DNA from: Pseudovibrio sp. Ad37
Lineage (GTDB): Bacteria > Pseudomonadota > Alphaproteobacteria > Rhizobiales > Stappiaceae
NCBI RefSeq assembly: GCF_001623075.1
Contig: NZ_LMCF01000079.1
Location: forward strand, 1-64,000
DNA length: 64,000 bases
Reading direction: 5' to 3'
In this document: positions 8,773-17,202 of the stretch, one piece after another
Layout: every line of letters begins with the position of its first letter
Position numbering within the stretch: the first letter of the stretch is position 1
Notes under the pieces: model-generated
What the model was told of the DNA's origin: nothing
What the model saw: the letters and a program-made list of their open reading frames with translations, nothing else
Databases searched by the model: none
Position numbers and translations under genes: made by a program

Positions 8773-9351
8773 ATGACATTATTGATTTCAGGTCTCACCG
8801 CATTTTTTGCGGTGCATTTGATCCCTTCGTTTTCAGGGCTTCGAGAGAGTTTGGTTCAACGTCTTTCGTTTAACGGCTATCGCGGGCTGTACACACTCAT
8901 CTCATTGGGTGGATTGGTTGCAATCGTCTACGGCTTCGGTGCCGCTTGGAATGGTGATTATGCGCCTTGGTATGTCGCACCAAGCTGGGGCCGCCACGTC
9001 ACCATGCTGTTGATGCTGCCTGTTTTCCCACTCTTCTTTGCCTCTCAATTGAAAGGCAATATTACACGCGTCACCAAACACCCGTTGATCAATGCAACCA
9101 AGCTTTGGGCGGTTGCTCACCTGTTTGCGAACGGAGAGCCTTACTCCGTGATACTGTTCGGCTCGTTTTTAATCTGGGCAATTCTTGTAAGAATTACGAT
9201 TGCTCGCCGCGAGCGTATCAACCCGCCAAGCCGAGACTATCCAAACGCAACGCGAAACGATGTGATTTCCGTGGGTCTTGGTTTGATTTTCTACGGCCTG
9301 TTCGTGTGGAAATTACATGCAATTTTGATTGGGGTGCCGATCATAACTTGA
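8773..9351 (+). CDS. NnrU-family membrane protein, copy 2
   Basis: I set the start at the ATG at 8773, preceded by GGGGGAGAG; the frame extends to 8740 without another good site. This gives 192 residues, exactly the length of copy 1, with the same order of motifs: VHLIPSFSGLRES near the N terminus, HLFANGEPYSV mid-protein and RNDVISVGLG near the C terminus, ending LIGVPIIT against LIGMPILT. It is a tandem duplication followed by substantial divergence. It has the same predicted membrane topology and the same unknown function. Its closing bases run into a 220-base gap before the YfgM-like gene, and no strong terminator is seen. Confidence 0.85.
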   Translation: MTLLISGLTAFFAVHLIPSFSGLRESLVQRLSFNGYRGLYTLISLGGLVAIVYGFGAAWNGDYAPWYVAPSWGRHVTMLLMLPVFPLFFASQLKGNITRVTKHPLINATKLWAVAHLFANGEPYSVILFGSFLIWAILVRITIARRERINPPSRDYPNATRNDVISVGLGLIFYGLFVWKLHAILIGVPIIT

Positions 9352-9578
9352 CCTTTTGCATGAGGTAAGGTTTCAAGACAGACATCAAAGTGGTCTCTCT
9401 CGGCAATTACACTTGTAAATGTTGGCAGGGAAAACTCTTTCATTGCCCTAATAAAGCCACTAATCGGTTGAAAGAGGTAGAGAAAGAGGTTTGCCTGCGG
9501 CTCTCTTAGTTTTAATGTGACGCCGCCCATTGGGATACCACGAACCTAAGAATCGTTGCTGCAGGAACATTTGAAATT

Positions 9579-10250
9579 ATGTCCGACATTTTTCGCGAAG
9601 TCGATGAAGAAGTAAGAAGCGACCAGTTTTCAAAGCTTTGGAAGCGCTTTGCTCCGGTTGTATACCTGACAGCAGGTCTTATCGTTGTAGGCACCGCAGG
9701 TTTTCGCGGCTATGAGTACTGGCAGAACAAACAGTCTCAGGCAGCAGGCACTGAATTTCTGGAGGCTATCAAGCTTTCAGACGCAGGCAACTACACCGAA
9801 GCGCAGGCAGCTTTCGTTTCCATGGAAGGCAGCATTGGTGGTTATCCTATGATGGCCAAGATGCGCATTGGAACCGAATTGGCACTGGAAGGTAAACCTG
9901 ACGAAGCCATCAAGGCTTTTGAAGCGGTCGCGGCTGATAGTGCGACACCAATCATTTACAAGGGCCTCGCCAATATCCGCGCTGCTTATCTGCTGCTGGA
10001 TAACGGCGACCTTGCCGCGGTGAAAAAACACACAGAAGTGCTGGCGGTTGCTGGTAACACATGGCGTTTTTCTGCTTTGGAAATTCTGGGTGTAGCTGAG
10101 TACAAGGCTGGTAATCTGGATGCGGCTCGCACGCGCTTCAGCGAAATTGTGAATGATGCAGCCGCTCCGTCAGATGTTTCCGGACGCGCACAAATTTATC
10201 TTGAACTAATTACCTCTGCATTGGGCAAAGACGAAAAGGGGACTGAATAA
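9579..10250 (+). CDS. YfgM-like membrane-anchored TPR protein
   Basis: The protein has 223 residues. A cytoplasmic amphipathic start is followed by one transmembrane segment at about residues 26-44, then a periplasmic domain of TPR-like helices. Its place directly before bamB and der matches the conserved order yfgM-bamB-der. In E. coli YfgM is an ancillary SecYEG partner and works with periplasmic chaperones. The start is the ATG with AGGAA upstream. The stop codon abuts the GTG start of bamB, so the two are almost certainly translationally coupled. The role is inferred from domain layout and neighbourhood. Confidence 0.82.
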   Translation: MSDIFREVDEEVRSDQFSKLWKRFAPVVYLTAGLIVVGTAGFRGYEYWQNKQSQAAGTEFLEAIKLSDAGNYTEAQAAFVSMEGSIGGYPMMAKMRIGTELALEGKPDEAIKAFEAVAADSATPIIYKGLANIRAAYLLLDNGDLAAVKKHTEVLAVAGNTWRFSALEILGVAEYKAGNLDAARTRFSEIVNDAAAPSDVSGRAQIYLELITSALGKDEKGTE

Positions 10251-11597
10251 GTGAGCGAGACCAAAAGAAAGTCTTGGAAGGCTTTGATTGGAACCGGCGC
10301 GCTTGCGCTGACGCTGGCTGGTTGTTCTTCTCTTTCCAGTCTAAATCCATTCGGCGGCGATGATGAGTTTCTTGAAGGAGACCGTCAGCCACTGTATCAA
10401 GGCGCATTAAAGCCATCTGCAACAGGTGGAGATGCCAAGATCGGTGCGGCGACAGGTGGGTCAACCTGGCCAACAGCTGCTGGTCCTAAGAGCAATGATC
10501 CGGGCAACATCGCAATCAATGTGAGCGGTGGTGTTGCATGGTCGTCGAGCATCGGTCAGGTCCGTTCTCCCGGCTTCTTTGGTATCGGCTCCAGCAACCC
10601 GCGCACCGCTGCGCGTCCGGTTTCTGATGGCCAGCGCATCTACGTCTATAAGTCGGATGGCAACCTCGTTGCTCTGACAACTGGTGGCGCCAAGGTCTTC
10701 ACAAAGAACCTGGGTCTGGAAGGTGAGAATGAAGTTGCCGCAGGTGGTGGTGTCGTGCTTGACGGCGGCAAGATCTTTGTCGCAACCGCATACCGCAATG
10801 TTTATGCACTTGATAAAGGTGGCAACGTCCTTTGGACCAAGCAACTGGAAACACCGGTTCGCGGTGCGCCAGCAGCGGCCAATGGTAAAGTTGTCGTTGT
10901 AACACAAGACAATGAAGTGATCGGCCTCAACCAGTCAGATGGGGAACAGGCATGGTCATTCGCTGGCATCGCAGAGCAAGCAGGCCTGCTTTCCTCTGCA
11001 AATCCGGCAATTTCAGGCAACACTGTTGTTGTGCCGTTTTCCTCAGGCGAGGTTATGGCACTTGACATTAACAGCGGTGAGCCTAAATGGATCGATACCG
11101 TTGCACGGTCCTTCCGTACACGCGCGCTCTCTGGCCTGACAGATGTTTCTGCAAGCCCGGTCATTGAAGGCAACAAGGTTATTGCAACCTCCGTTGCTGG
11201 ACGCACACTGGGCATTGCTCTGAAAGATGGCGAGCGTTTGTGGGAGGCTGATTTTGGTGCCGTACATACTCCGGTTGTTTCCGGCGGTACGGTATTCTTG
11301 ATCGGCTTGGATGACAAATTGCATGCAATCTCAAGTAAGACCGGCAACCTTATCTGGAGTGCCAAGTTGCCAACTGGCGAAAGTGACGCCAAGAATGTCA
11401 ACTGGGCAGGTCCAATTCTGGCCAACGGCCAGCTGATCGCCATGTCCAGCAACGGTTATCTTGCATCTGTGAATGCAAAAACCGGTCAGGCATCCGCATC
11501 GCGGAAAGTGACCAGTGGCGTATTTGTATCACCAATTGTTGCTGGTGGACGCATGGTCGTCCTTACCAGTGACGGAGCGGTTGCAGCGCTGAACTAA
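10251..11597 (+). CDS. bamB: Outer-membrane assembly lipoprotein BamB
   Basis: This 448-residue outer-membrane lipoprotein starts at GTG immediately after the upstream stop codon. A signal peptide ends in the lipobox LAGC near residue 25. About 85 residues of Gly/Ser-rich linker follow, then an eight-bladed PQQ-type beta-propeller with repeated blade motifs such as YVYKSDGNLVAL, VYALDKGGNVLW, VIGLNQSDGEQAW and VMALDINSGEPKW. BamB belongs to the BAM complex that inserts beta-barrel proteins. It is slightly longer than E. coli BamB (392) because of the linker. It is followed by an intergenic palindromic repeat and then der. Confidence 0.93.
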   Translation: MSETKRKSWKALIGTGALALTLAGCSSLSSLNPFGGDDEFLEGDRQPLYQGALKPSATGGDAKIGAATGGSTWPTAAGPKSNDPGNIAINVSGGVAWSSSIGQVRSPGFFGIGSSNPRTAARPVSDGQRIYVYKSDGNLVALTTGGAKVFTKNLGLEGENEVAAGGGVVLDGGKIFVATAYRNVYALDKGGNVLWTKQLETPVRGAPAAANGKVVVVTQDNEVIGLNQSDGEQAWSFAGIAEQAGLLSSANPAISGNTVVVPFSSGEVMALDINSGEPKWIDTVARSFRTRALSGLTDVSASPVIEGNKVIATSVAGRTLGIALKDGERLWEADFGAVHTPVVSGGTVFLIGLDDKLHAISSKTGNLIWSAKLPTGESDAKNVNWAGPILANGQLIAMSSNGYLASVNAKTGQASASRKVTSGVFVSPIVAGGRMVVLTSDGAVAALN

Positions 11598-11598
11598 A

Positions 11599-11643
11599 CG
11601 TGTCCTACGGAAAGTGGATACCGGTTTTCGAAATTGGGATACG
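11599..11643. repeat. Intergenic palindromic repeat, copy A (bamB-der gap)
   Basis: The outer arms CGTGTCC and GGATACG pair with one mismatch around a core GGAAAGTGGATACCGGTTTTCG. The core is shared with elements at 27574-27619 and 29978-30008. This looks like a small dispersed intergenic element of the kind common in Rhizobiales-type genomes. It lies just after the bamB stop and may shape the bamB-der transcript. Confidence 0.7.
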
Positions 11644-11720
11644 TTAAAAAATAAAAGCTTAGAGTAGGGCGCATAAGGCGAACTACTCTAAATGCTGCAT
11701 ACCAGACGAGGAGTATTCGC

Positions 11721-13127
11721 GTGACTGCGACAGTCGCCATTATTGGCAGACCTAATGTTGGCAAGTCGACGCTCTTCAATCGCCTTGTAGGCAAGCGCTT
11801 AGCGCTTGTTGATGATACCCCAGGTGTGACCCGTGACCGTCGGTCCGGTGATGCACGCTTGGGCGATCTGCGATTCAAGATCGTTGATACTGCCGGCCTG
11901 GAAGAAGCAGAGGCAGCAAGCCTCGAAGGGCGTATGCGCGCTCAAACAGAAGAAGCAATCCGGGATGCGGATGCATGCTTATTCCTTATTGATGCACGCG
12001 CTGGCTTGATGCCGCTTGATGAGCACTTTGCGAACCTTCTTCGCCGAGCCGACACCCCTGTAATTCTTTGCGCCAACAAGGCGGAAGGCAAAGCAGGCGA
12101 TGGCGGTCTCTATGATGCGTTCACGCTTGGTTTGGGTGATCCTGTTCCTCTTTCTGCGGAACACGGAGAAGGCCTGTCCGAGCTTTATGATTTTCTGCGC
12201 CCGATTGTAGATGCTGCAGACGAGATGGGAGGTTCTTCCGAATTTACTGAAGCACGTACAGATGTTGATGTAGAAGACGAAGAGATCGACGAGCCGGTTG
12301 GCACGCTCGAACGTCCTTTGCGCATGGCAATTGTTGGCCGTCCAAACGCAGGCAAGTCTACTCTCATCAACCAGATGTTGGGTGAAGAGCGTCTTCTGAC
12401 CGGACCTGAAGCTGGCATCACACGCGACAGTATCTCTGTTGAGTGGGAATGGCAGGATCACCATGTGAAGGTGTTCGATACTGCAGGTATCCGCAAAAAG
12501 GCACGCGTGCAGGAAAAGCTGGAAAAGCTCTCCGTTGCGGACGCCCTTCGCGCAATCAAGTTTGCTGAAGTTGTTGTTGTAACGCTCGATGCCACCATTT
12601 CCTTCGAAAAGCAGGATTTGCAGATCATCGATCTGTGTGCCCGTGAAGGCCGCGCAATCGTTATTGCACTCAATAAGTGGGACTTGATTGAGGATCGTGA
12701 GGATGCTTGGGGTCATATCAAGGATTCACAAGCACGCTATCTGAATCAGCTACGTGGTGTTGAGATTGTCACCATGTCCGGCATCAACGGGCAGGGCCTT
12801 GATAAGCTCATGCAGGCTGTTTTCCGGTCTTACGAGATGTGGAACAAGCGCGTTGGTACATCTGGCCTCAACCGCTGGCTGGAAGGTGTTCTGATCCACC
12901 ATCCGCCGCCAGCAGTGTCTGGACGTCGTGTACGCTTGCGTTTCATGACACAGCCAAAGACACGCCCACCGCATTTCGTGGTGTTCTGCTCCAAGCCAGA
13001 CAATCTGCCAGAGAGCTACACCCGATATCTTGTGAATGGTATTCGCGAGCGTTTTGACATCAAAGGAACGCCCATTCGTCTGTCCTATAGAAAGGGCGAC
13101 AATCCATACCACAAGAAGAGAAGGTGA
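11721..13127 (+). CDS. der: Ribosome biogenesis GTPase Der (EngA)
   Basis: The 468-residue product starts at GTG and has the two tandem GTPase domains unique to Der. The first has P-loop GRPNVGKST near residue 8 with DTAG and NKAE motifs. The second has P-loop GRPNAGKST near residue 209 with DTAG and NKWD. A C-terminal KH-like domain contains the RPPHF and RKGDNPY motifs. Der is essential for 50S subunit maturation. An acidic linker ([12 protein letters not shown]) joins the two G domains. The gene ends in a strong terminator and forms the third member of the yfgM-bamB-der group. Confidence 0.97.
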   Translation: MTATVAIIGRPNVGKSTLFNRLVGKRLALVDDTPGVTRDRRSGDARLGDLRFKIVDTAGLEEAEAASLEGRMRAQTEEAIRDADACLFLIDARAGLMPLDEHFANLLRRADTPVILCANKAEGKAGDGGLYDAFTLGLGDPVPLSAEHGEGLSELYDFLRPIVDAADEMGGSSEFTEARTDVDVEDEEIDEPVGTLERPLRMAIVGRPNAGKSTLINQMLGEERLLTGPEAGITRDSISVEWEWQDHHVKVFDTAGIRKKARVQEKLEKLSVADALRAIKFAEVVVVTLDATISFEKQDLQIIDLCAREGRAIVIALNKWDLIEDREDAWGHIKDSQARYLNQLRGVEIVTMSGINGQGLDKLMQAVFRSYEMWNKRVGTSGLNRWLEGVLIHHPPPAVSGRRVRLRFMTQPKTRPPHFVVFCSKPDNLPESYTRYLVNGIRERFDIKGTPIRLSYRKGDNPYHKKRR

Positions 13128-13149
13128 TTTCGCTTTCACTTAATTTTAT

Positions 13150-13181
13150 AAAAGGGCAGCAGTCAGCAGCCCTTTTATTTT
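13150..13181 (+). terminator. Terminator of der
   Basis: AAAAGGGC pairs with GCCCTTTT across a short loop, followed by ATTTTG, 22 bases after the der stop codon. Confidence 0.8.
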
Positions 13182-13345
13182 GCTAAATCCCGGAGAACCG
13201 GGAACTGTCAGGGTTCTGACCACTGTCGCGTACTTGAATTTTTCTCTAGAAGTATCAGTCTGTGCCGCTAATAAGTTGCAATTCTTCCTGAATCTGCTTT
13301 TAATCGCGCTCTCTTTCCGCATTCCCTACATTTAATAGGATTATC

Positions 13346-14128
13346 ATGTCACAAGACCGTTTTACGTTCGCCAACGCTCTGGTTAAGCGCGCTGGTGCCT
13401 ATGCGCACGAATATTTTACGCGTTTGGAAACCCTCAATATTGAGAGTAAAGGTCATCAGGACATGGTCTCCGAGGCCGATCGCGATACTGAAATTCTTGT
13501 TCGCAAAGCTATTGCCGAAGCATTTCCAGATGACAGCATCGTGGGAGAAGAGGATGATCCCAAACAGGGTACTTCTGAGTATACCTGGATCATCGACCCG
13601 ATAGACGGTACGGCGAACTTCGTCTCTGGCATTCCACAGTGGTGCGTGATCATTGCCTGTGTCAAAAATGGTGAAAAATATATTGGCGTCATTTATGATC
13701 CATGTGCAGACGAATTGTTTGCAGCTGAAAAAGGCAAAGGGGCAACACTCAACGGTACGCCAATGAAAGTGTCCACGAGCGATTCCTTGTCCAATGGGTC
13801 AATCGGTCTGGGCTTCAGTGCGCGTGGGCGCAATCAGGCTGTCAAAAGCGCAGTTGATGCGCTGCTGGATGAAGGCGGGATCTTTTTCCGCAACGCGTCC
13901 GGTGGTCTTATGCTGGCATATGCTGCTTCTGGCCGTCTCATCGGTTATATCGAAGAGCACATGAACTCCTGGGACTGCATGGCAGGTTTGCTCCTTTTGG
14001 AAGAAGCTGGCGGGAAGTGTCAGGAAATTGACGTCGCCAACGCAGTCATGAATGGCTGTAAAGTTGTTGCTGCTTGCCCGGGTGTATTTGATCAAACCAA
14101 AGCGCTAACTGATAAGTGCTTCATCTAA
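13346..14128 (+). CDS. Inositol-monophosphatase-family phosphatase
   Basis: The protein has 260 residues with the full metal-dependent phosphatase signature: EADRDTE near residue 41, GEED near 70, the catalytic DPIDGTANF near 90 and SWDCMAG near 212. The family includes inositol-1-phosphatase (SuhB), histidinol-phosphatase and CysQ-type enzymes. The exact substrate cannot be chosen from sequence alone; myo-inositol-1-phosphate or L-histidinol phosphate are the usual candidates in alphaproteobacteria. The gene is monocistronic, with a bidirectional terminator separating it from the converging SDR gene. Confidence 0.88.
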   Translation: MSQDRFTFANALVKRAGAYAHEYFTRLETLNIESKGHQDMVSEADRDTEILVRKAIAEAFPDDSIVGEEDDPKQGTSEYTWIIDPIDGTANFVSGIPQWCVIIACVKNGEKYIGVIYDPCADELFAAEKGKGATLNGTPMKVSTSDSLSNGSIGLGFSARGRNQAVKSAVDALLDEGGIFFRNASGGLMLAYAASGRLIGYIEEHMNSWDCMAGLLLLEEAGGKCQEIDVANAVMNGCKVVAACPGVFDQTKALTDKCFI

Positions 14129-14147
14129 AGCACCTCAGATTGCACAA

Positions 14148-14183
14148 CAAAAAAGCCCCGGCTCATCACCGGGGCTTTTTCGT
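14148..14183. terminator. Bidirectional terminator between convergent genes
   Basis: AAAAAAGCCCCGG pairs with CCGGGGCTTTTT across a short loop. It is flanked by A on the left and T on the right, so it works for both the phosphatase gene and the leftward SDR gene. Confidence 0.9.
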
Positions 14184-14202
14184 ATTTGTAGGCTTATGCC
14201 GT

Positions 14203-14949
14203 TTAGCTGGTCAGCTGCACGAAGTCCCGTAGTTCTTTGCTAGGGAAATCATAGAGGCGACCATTCTCCTGGCTTTCTGGAAGACAGAAGCGCACGATGT
14301 CCTCAGAGATCTCAGAAGGATGCGGCAGGGTCTTTGGGTCTTCGCCCGGCATTGCTTTTGCACGCATGCCAGTCCGCATCGGGCCTGGATTGATGAGCAT
14401 GGATTGAACGCTGGTCTTCTGCGTTTCGTTCACATACGTGCGTACAAGCGCCTCCAGAGCCGCTTTTGACATGGAGTATGGTCCCCAATAGGCGCGGCAC
14501 TTATGTGGCGCTCCTGAGGTCAGGAAGACCGTACGGCCCGCATCGGACTGACGTAGCAGTGGATCAAGCGAACGAATAAGACGCCAGTTCGCAGTCACGT
14601 TGATTTTCATCACGTCATCGAACTTCTTCGGGTCCACATGACCCAATGGAGAAGTCGGGCCGAGAATACCGGCGTTACCGACAAGAATGTCGAGCTTTTT
14701 CCAGCGTTCAAAGATAGCAGCGCCCAAACGGTCAATCGCGTCGAAATCAGTCAGGTCAACTGGCACAAGCGTAGCTGAGCTACCGGCCTTCTGGATCTCG
14801 TCATCCAGTTCTTCCAGTCCGCCAACAGTCCGTGCGATCGCAACAATATGCGCACCTTCTTCAGCAAGCTTTTTTGCAGCAAAATAACCAATGCCACGGG
14901 AGGCTCCCGTGACAACAGCAACACGACCTTCAAGTCTTTTCGAACTCAT
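14203..14949 (-). CDS. Short-chain dehydrogenase/reductase (SDR)
   Basis: This is a 248-residue classical SDR. The nucleotide-binding motif TGASRGIGYFAAK lies near residue 14 and NAGILG near 92. The catalytic tetrad is represented by Asn in MKINVTANW, Ser in LTSGAPH near 145 and YxxxK as YSMSK near 158. The Tyr-Lys pair is intact. After the active site it has INPGPMRTGMRA, typical of YciK-like SDRs. The substrate is unknown. It lies five bases downstream of purF on the same strand, so the two are an operon, although no functional link to purine synthesis is known. Confidence 0.9.
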   Translation of the reverse strand: MSSKRLEGRVAVVTGASRGIGYFAAKKLAEEGAHIVAIARTVGGLEELDDEIQKAGSSATLVPVDLTDFDAIDRLGAAIFERWKKLDILVGNAGILGPTSPLGHVDPKKFDDVMKINVTANWRLIRSLDPLLRQSDAGRTVFLTSGAPHKCRAYWGPYSMSKAALEALVRTYVNETQKTSVQSMLINPGPMRTGMRAKAMPGEDPKTLPHPSEISEDIVRFCLPESQENGRLYDFPSKELRDFVQLTS

Positions 14950-14954
14950 TGAAC

Positions 14955-16448
14955 TTAACCAGTTTCTACAAGGCGGGGAGCCTGACGTGTGTCTACATCG
15001 TCAGACAGATCTGTAAGCGGGGTCGGATAGTCCCCGGTAAAGCAGTGATCAGTGAACTGCGGGTTCTCGTTGTTACGGCCATTTTCATGGCCCATAGCAC
15101 GGTAGACGCCGTCAATGCTCAGGAAGGCAAGGGTATCTGCGCCAATGTATTTGCGCATGCCTTCAAGGTCATACTTGGCAGCCAGCAGCTTTTCGCGAAC
15201 CGGCGTATCGATGCCATAGTAATCGGAGAACTTGATTGGCGGAGAAGCCAGACGGAAGTGAACTTCTTTCGCGCCAGCATCTCTGATCATCTGAACGATT
15301 TTCACACTGGTGGTGCCGCGTACAAGGCTGTCATCCACCAGCACCACACGCTTGCCTTCAATCTGCGCTCTGTTGGCAGAGTGTTTGAGCTTAACACCAA
15401 GCGTACGGATCTGCTGTGTTGGCTCAATAAAGGTACGGCCAACATAGTGGTTACGGATAATGCCAAGCTCAAACGGCACACCGCTTTCGGCTGCAAAGCC
15501 AAGAGCCGCAGGAACACCAGAATCTGGTACCGGAACAATTACATCTGCTTCAACCGCGCTCTCCTGTGCCAGCACACGCCCAAAACGCTTGCGAACGTCA
15601 TAAACGGAATGACCGTTCAAAACACTGTCCGGGCGGGAGAAGTAGATGTACTCAAAGATGTCTGGACGGGAAGGGCGCTTGCCGAATGGGAAGTAGCTTT
15701 CGATACCACCTGGTGTGCAAACAACAACTTCACCGTTCTCAACTTCACGAATGAACTTCGCGCCGATGATGTCCAGTGCACAAGTTTCACTCGCAAAAAT
15801 CGGAGCACCATTCAGATCGCCAAGAACCAATGGGCGAATTCCATAAGGGTCACGCGCACCAATCAGTTTTTTGCGAGTCAGCGCGACAAGAGAGTAAGCA
15901 CCTTCCATCTGGCTGATAGCCTCGATGAAACGATCTACGATCTTTTTCTCGCGGGAACGTGCAACCAGCTGCAGAACCACTTCACTGTCAGATGTAGACT
16001 GGCAAATCGCGCCGTCCTTGATCAACTGACGGCGTACGGTCATCGCATTGGTGAAATTACCATTGTGACAAATTGCAATCCCGCCACCATCAAGCTCAGC
16101 AAACAGCGGCTGCACATTGCGCAGTGCAGCTTCACCAGTGGTGGAGTAGCGCACATGGCCGATTGCGTACGGACCCTTCAGGTTGTCGATGGTTTCCTGT
16201 TGAGTGAAATGATCACCCACAAGACCCATATGACGTTCTGAACGGAACTGATCGCCATCAAATGTCACAATGCCTGCAGCTTCCTGTCCGCGATGCTGAA
16301 GCGCATGAAGCCCCAGAGCCGTCAGTGCTGCTGCATCATCATGTCCAAGAATGCCAAAAACACCGCATTCCTCGTGCAGGGTATCGCCGTCAAAATCTGC
16401 CTGTAGCTCTTTCAAAGCGGCAGAATTGTTTGATACGCCACTGCTCAT
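14955..16448 (-). CDS. purF: Amidophosphoribosyltransferase (PurF)
   Basis: The 497-residue enzyme catalyses the first committed step of purine synthesis, making phosphoribosylamine from PRPP and glutamine. The N-terminal nucleophile glutaminase begins at Cys28 in EECGVFGILG, so about 27 residues form a propeptide that must be removed to expose the cysteine, as in the Bacillus-type enzyme rather than E. coli. The phosphoribosyl domain carries the PRPP loop VVLVDDSLVRGTT near residue 370. Two further cysteines at the C-terminal side (GADTLAFLS region and ENPQFTDHCF) do not clearly mark an Fe-S cluster. It lies downstream of cvpA, a conserved pairing. Confidence 0.97.
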   Translation of the reverse strand: MSSGVSNNSAALKELQADFDGDTLHEECGVFGILGHDDAAALTALGLHALQHRGQEAAGIVTFDGDQFRSERHMGLVGDHFTQQETIDNLKGPYAIGHVRYSTTGEAALRNVQPLFAELDGGGIAICHNGNFTNAMTVRRQLIKDGAICQSTSDSEVVLQLVARSREKKIVDRFIEAISQMEGAYSLVALTRKKLIGARDPYGIRPLVLGDLNGAPIFASETCALDIIGAKFIREVENGEVVVCTPGGIESYFPFGKRPSRPDIFEYIYFSRPDSVLNGHSVYDVRKRFGRVLAQESAVEADVIVPVPDSGVPAALGFAAESGVPFELGIIRNHYVGRTFIEPTQQIRTLGVKLKHSANRAQIEGKRVVLVDDSLVRGTTSVKIVQMIRDAGAKEVHFRLASPPIKFSDYYGIDTPVREKLLAAKYDLEGMRKYIGADTLAFLSIDGVYRAMGHENGRNNENPQFTDHCFTGDYPTPLTDLSDDVDTRQAPRLVETG

Positions 16449-16494
16449 GGCATCACTCCTTGGTTCTTACTTGGGCCAAATATCAAAATTAAGC

Positions 16495-17121
16495 TTAGTT
16501 CCGGCCTTCGCCGGAGGCCGTCAGCTGGTCCAGTCCGCGCCGCTCACTTGGGGAGTAACGGGCTTCTTCATCACTGGATGCGCCTGTTGCAGAGCCGGTC
16601 GTGCCGCCCTGCTTACGAATCTGGTCCATAATTGCGCGTTCAGGATCTTCCGGCAGTGCTGCAACCAAACTTTGACCACTGGTCACCAACAGGTGTCTGG
16701 ATTTGGCATCCATAATCCAGTTTGGTTGGCGTGGCTCTGGTACAAACCAGTTAAAGAACAGCAATGCAACGACAACAAGCAGGAAGCCGCGGGCTGCGCC
16801 AAAGACAAAACCAAGGGTTCTGTCGAGTGCGCCAATTCGGCTGTCCAGCACGAAGTCAGAAATGCGCATGGTGATGTAGCTCACCACGATTAATGTCACG
16901 AGGAAGACAGCACCTGCAGCAATGGCAGTTGCCAGTGTGTCATTGGTTACGTGCTGCAACACAAATGGTTTCAGGCTGCCATAAAAAAGATAGGCGGCGA
17001 CTGCTGCTGCGACCCATGATGCAATAGAAAGCACCTCACGCACGAACCCGCGAATCATAGCAAGAACGCCAGAGATCAGCATGATAACCAGTAGAATTCC
17101 GTCTAAGAGTGTGATCGGCAT
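16495..17121 (-). CDS. cvpA: CvpA-family membrane protein
   Basis: I chose the ATG at 17121 (MPITLLDG), which places the first helix at the canonical position; the frame also offers a TTG at 17157. The 208-residue protein has four predicted transmembrane helices within residues 5-125, then a polar tail rich in Ser, Gly and Arg. CvpA was named for colicin V production; in many proteobacteria it is needed for envelope integrity under bile or similar stress. It sits between radA and purF, the normal proteobacterial neighbourhood. Confidence 0.9.
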   Translation of the reverse strand: MPITLLDGILLVIMLISGVLAMIRGFVREVLSIASWVAAAVAAYLFYGSLKPFVLQHVTNDTLATAIAAGAVFLVTLIVVSYITMRISDFVLDSRIGALDRTLGFVFGAARGFLLVVVALLFFNWFVPEPRQPNWIMDAKSRHLLVTSGQSLVAALPEDPERAIMDQIRKQGGTTGSATGASSDEEARYSPSERRGLDQLTASGEGRN

Positions 17122-17148
17122 CTGTCGACACAAGTCCCTTGTTTGACT

Positions 17149-17176
17149 GGCAGGCAAACCAACAAAAATGCCTGCC
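17149..17176 (-). other. Hairpin between radA and cvpA
   Basis: Perfect eight-base arms GGCAGGCA and TGCCTGCC enclose a twelve-base loop. There is no T run, so it is not a classical terminator. It may stabilise the radA 3-prime end or regulate cvpA translation. Confidence 0.5.
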
Positions 17177-17202
17177 GGTTAAAACCAGCCTAGGTTAAAC
17201 CC

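Noticed and set aside
14949-16241. A 430-codon plus-strand frame opposite purF.
   Set aside because: PurF on the minus strand has complete catalytic motifs. The opposite frame has no recognisable domain and is an antisense shadow.
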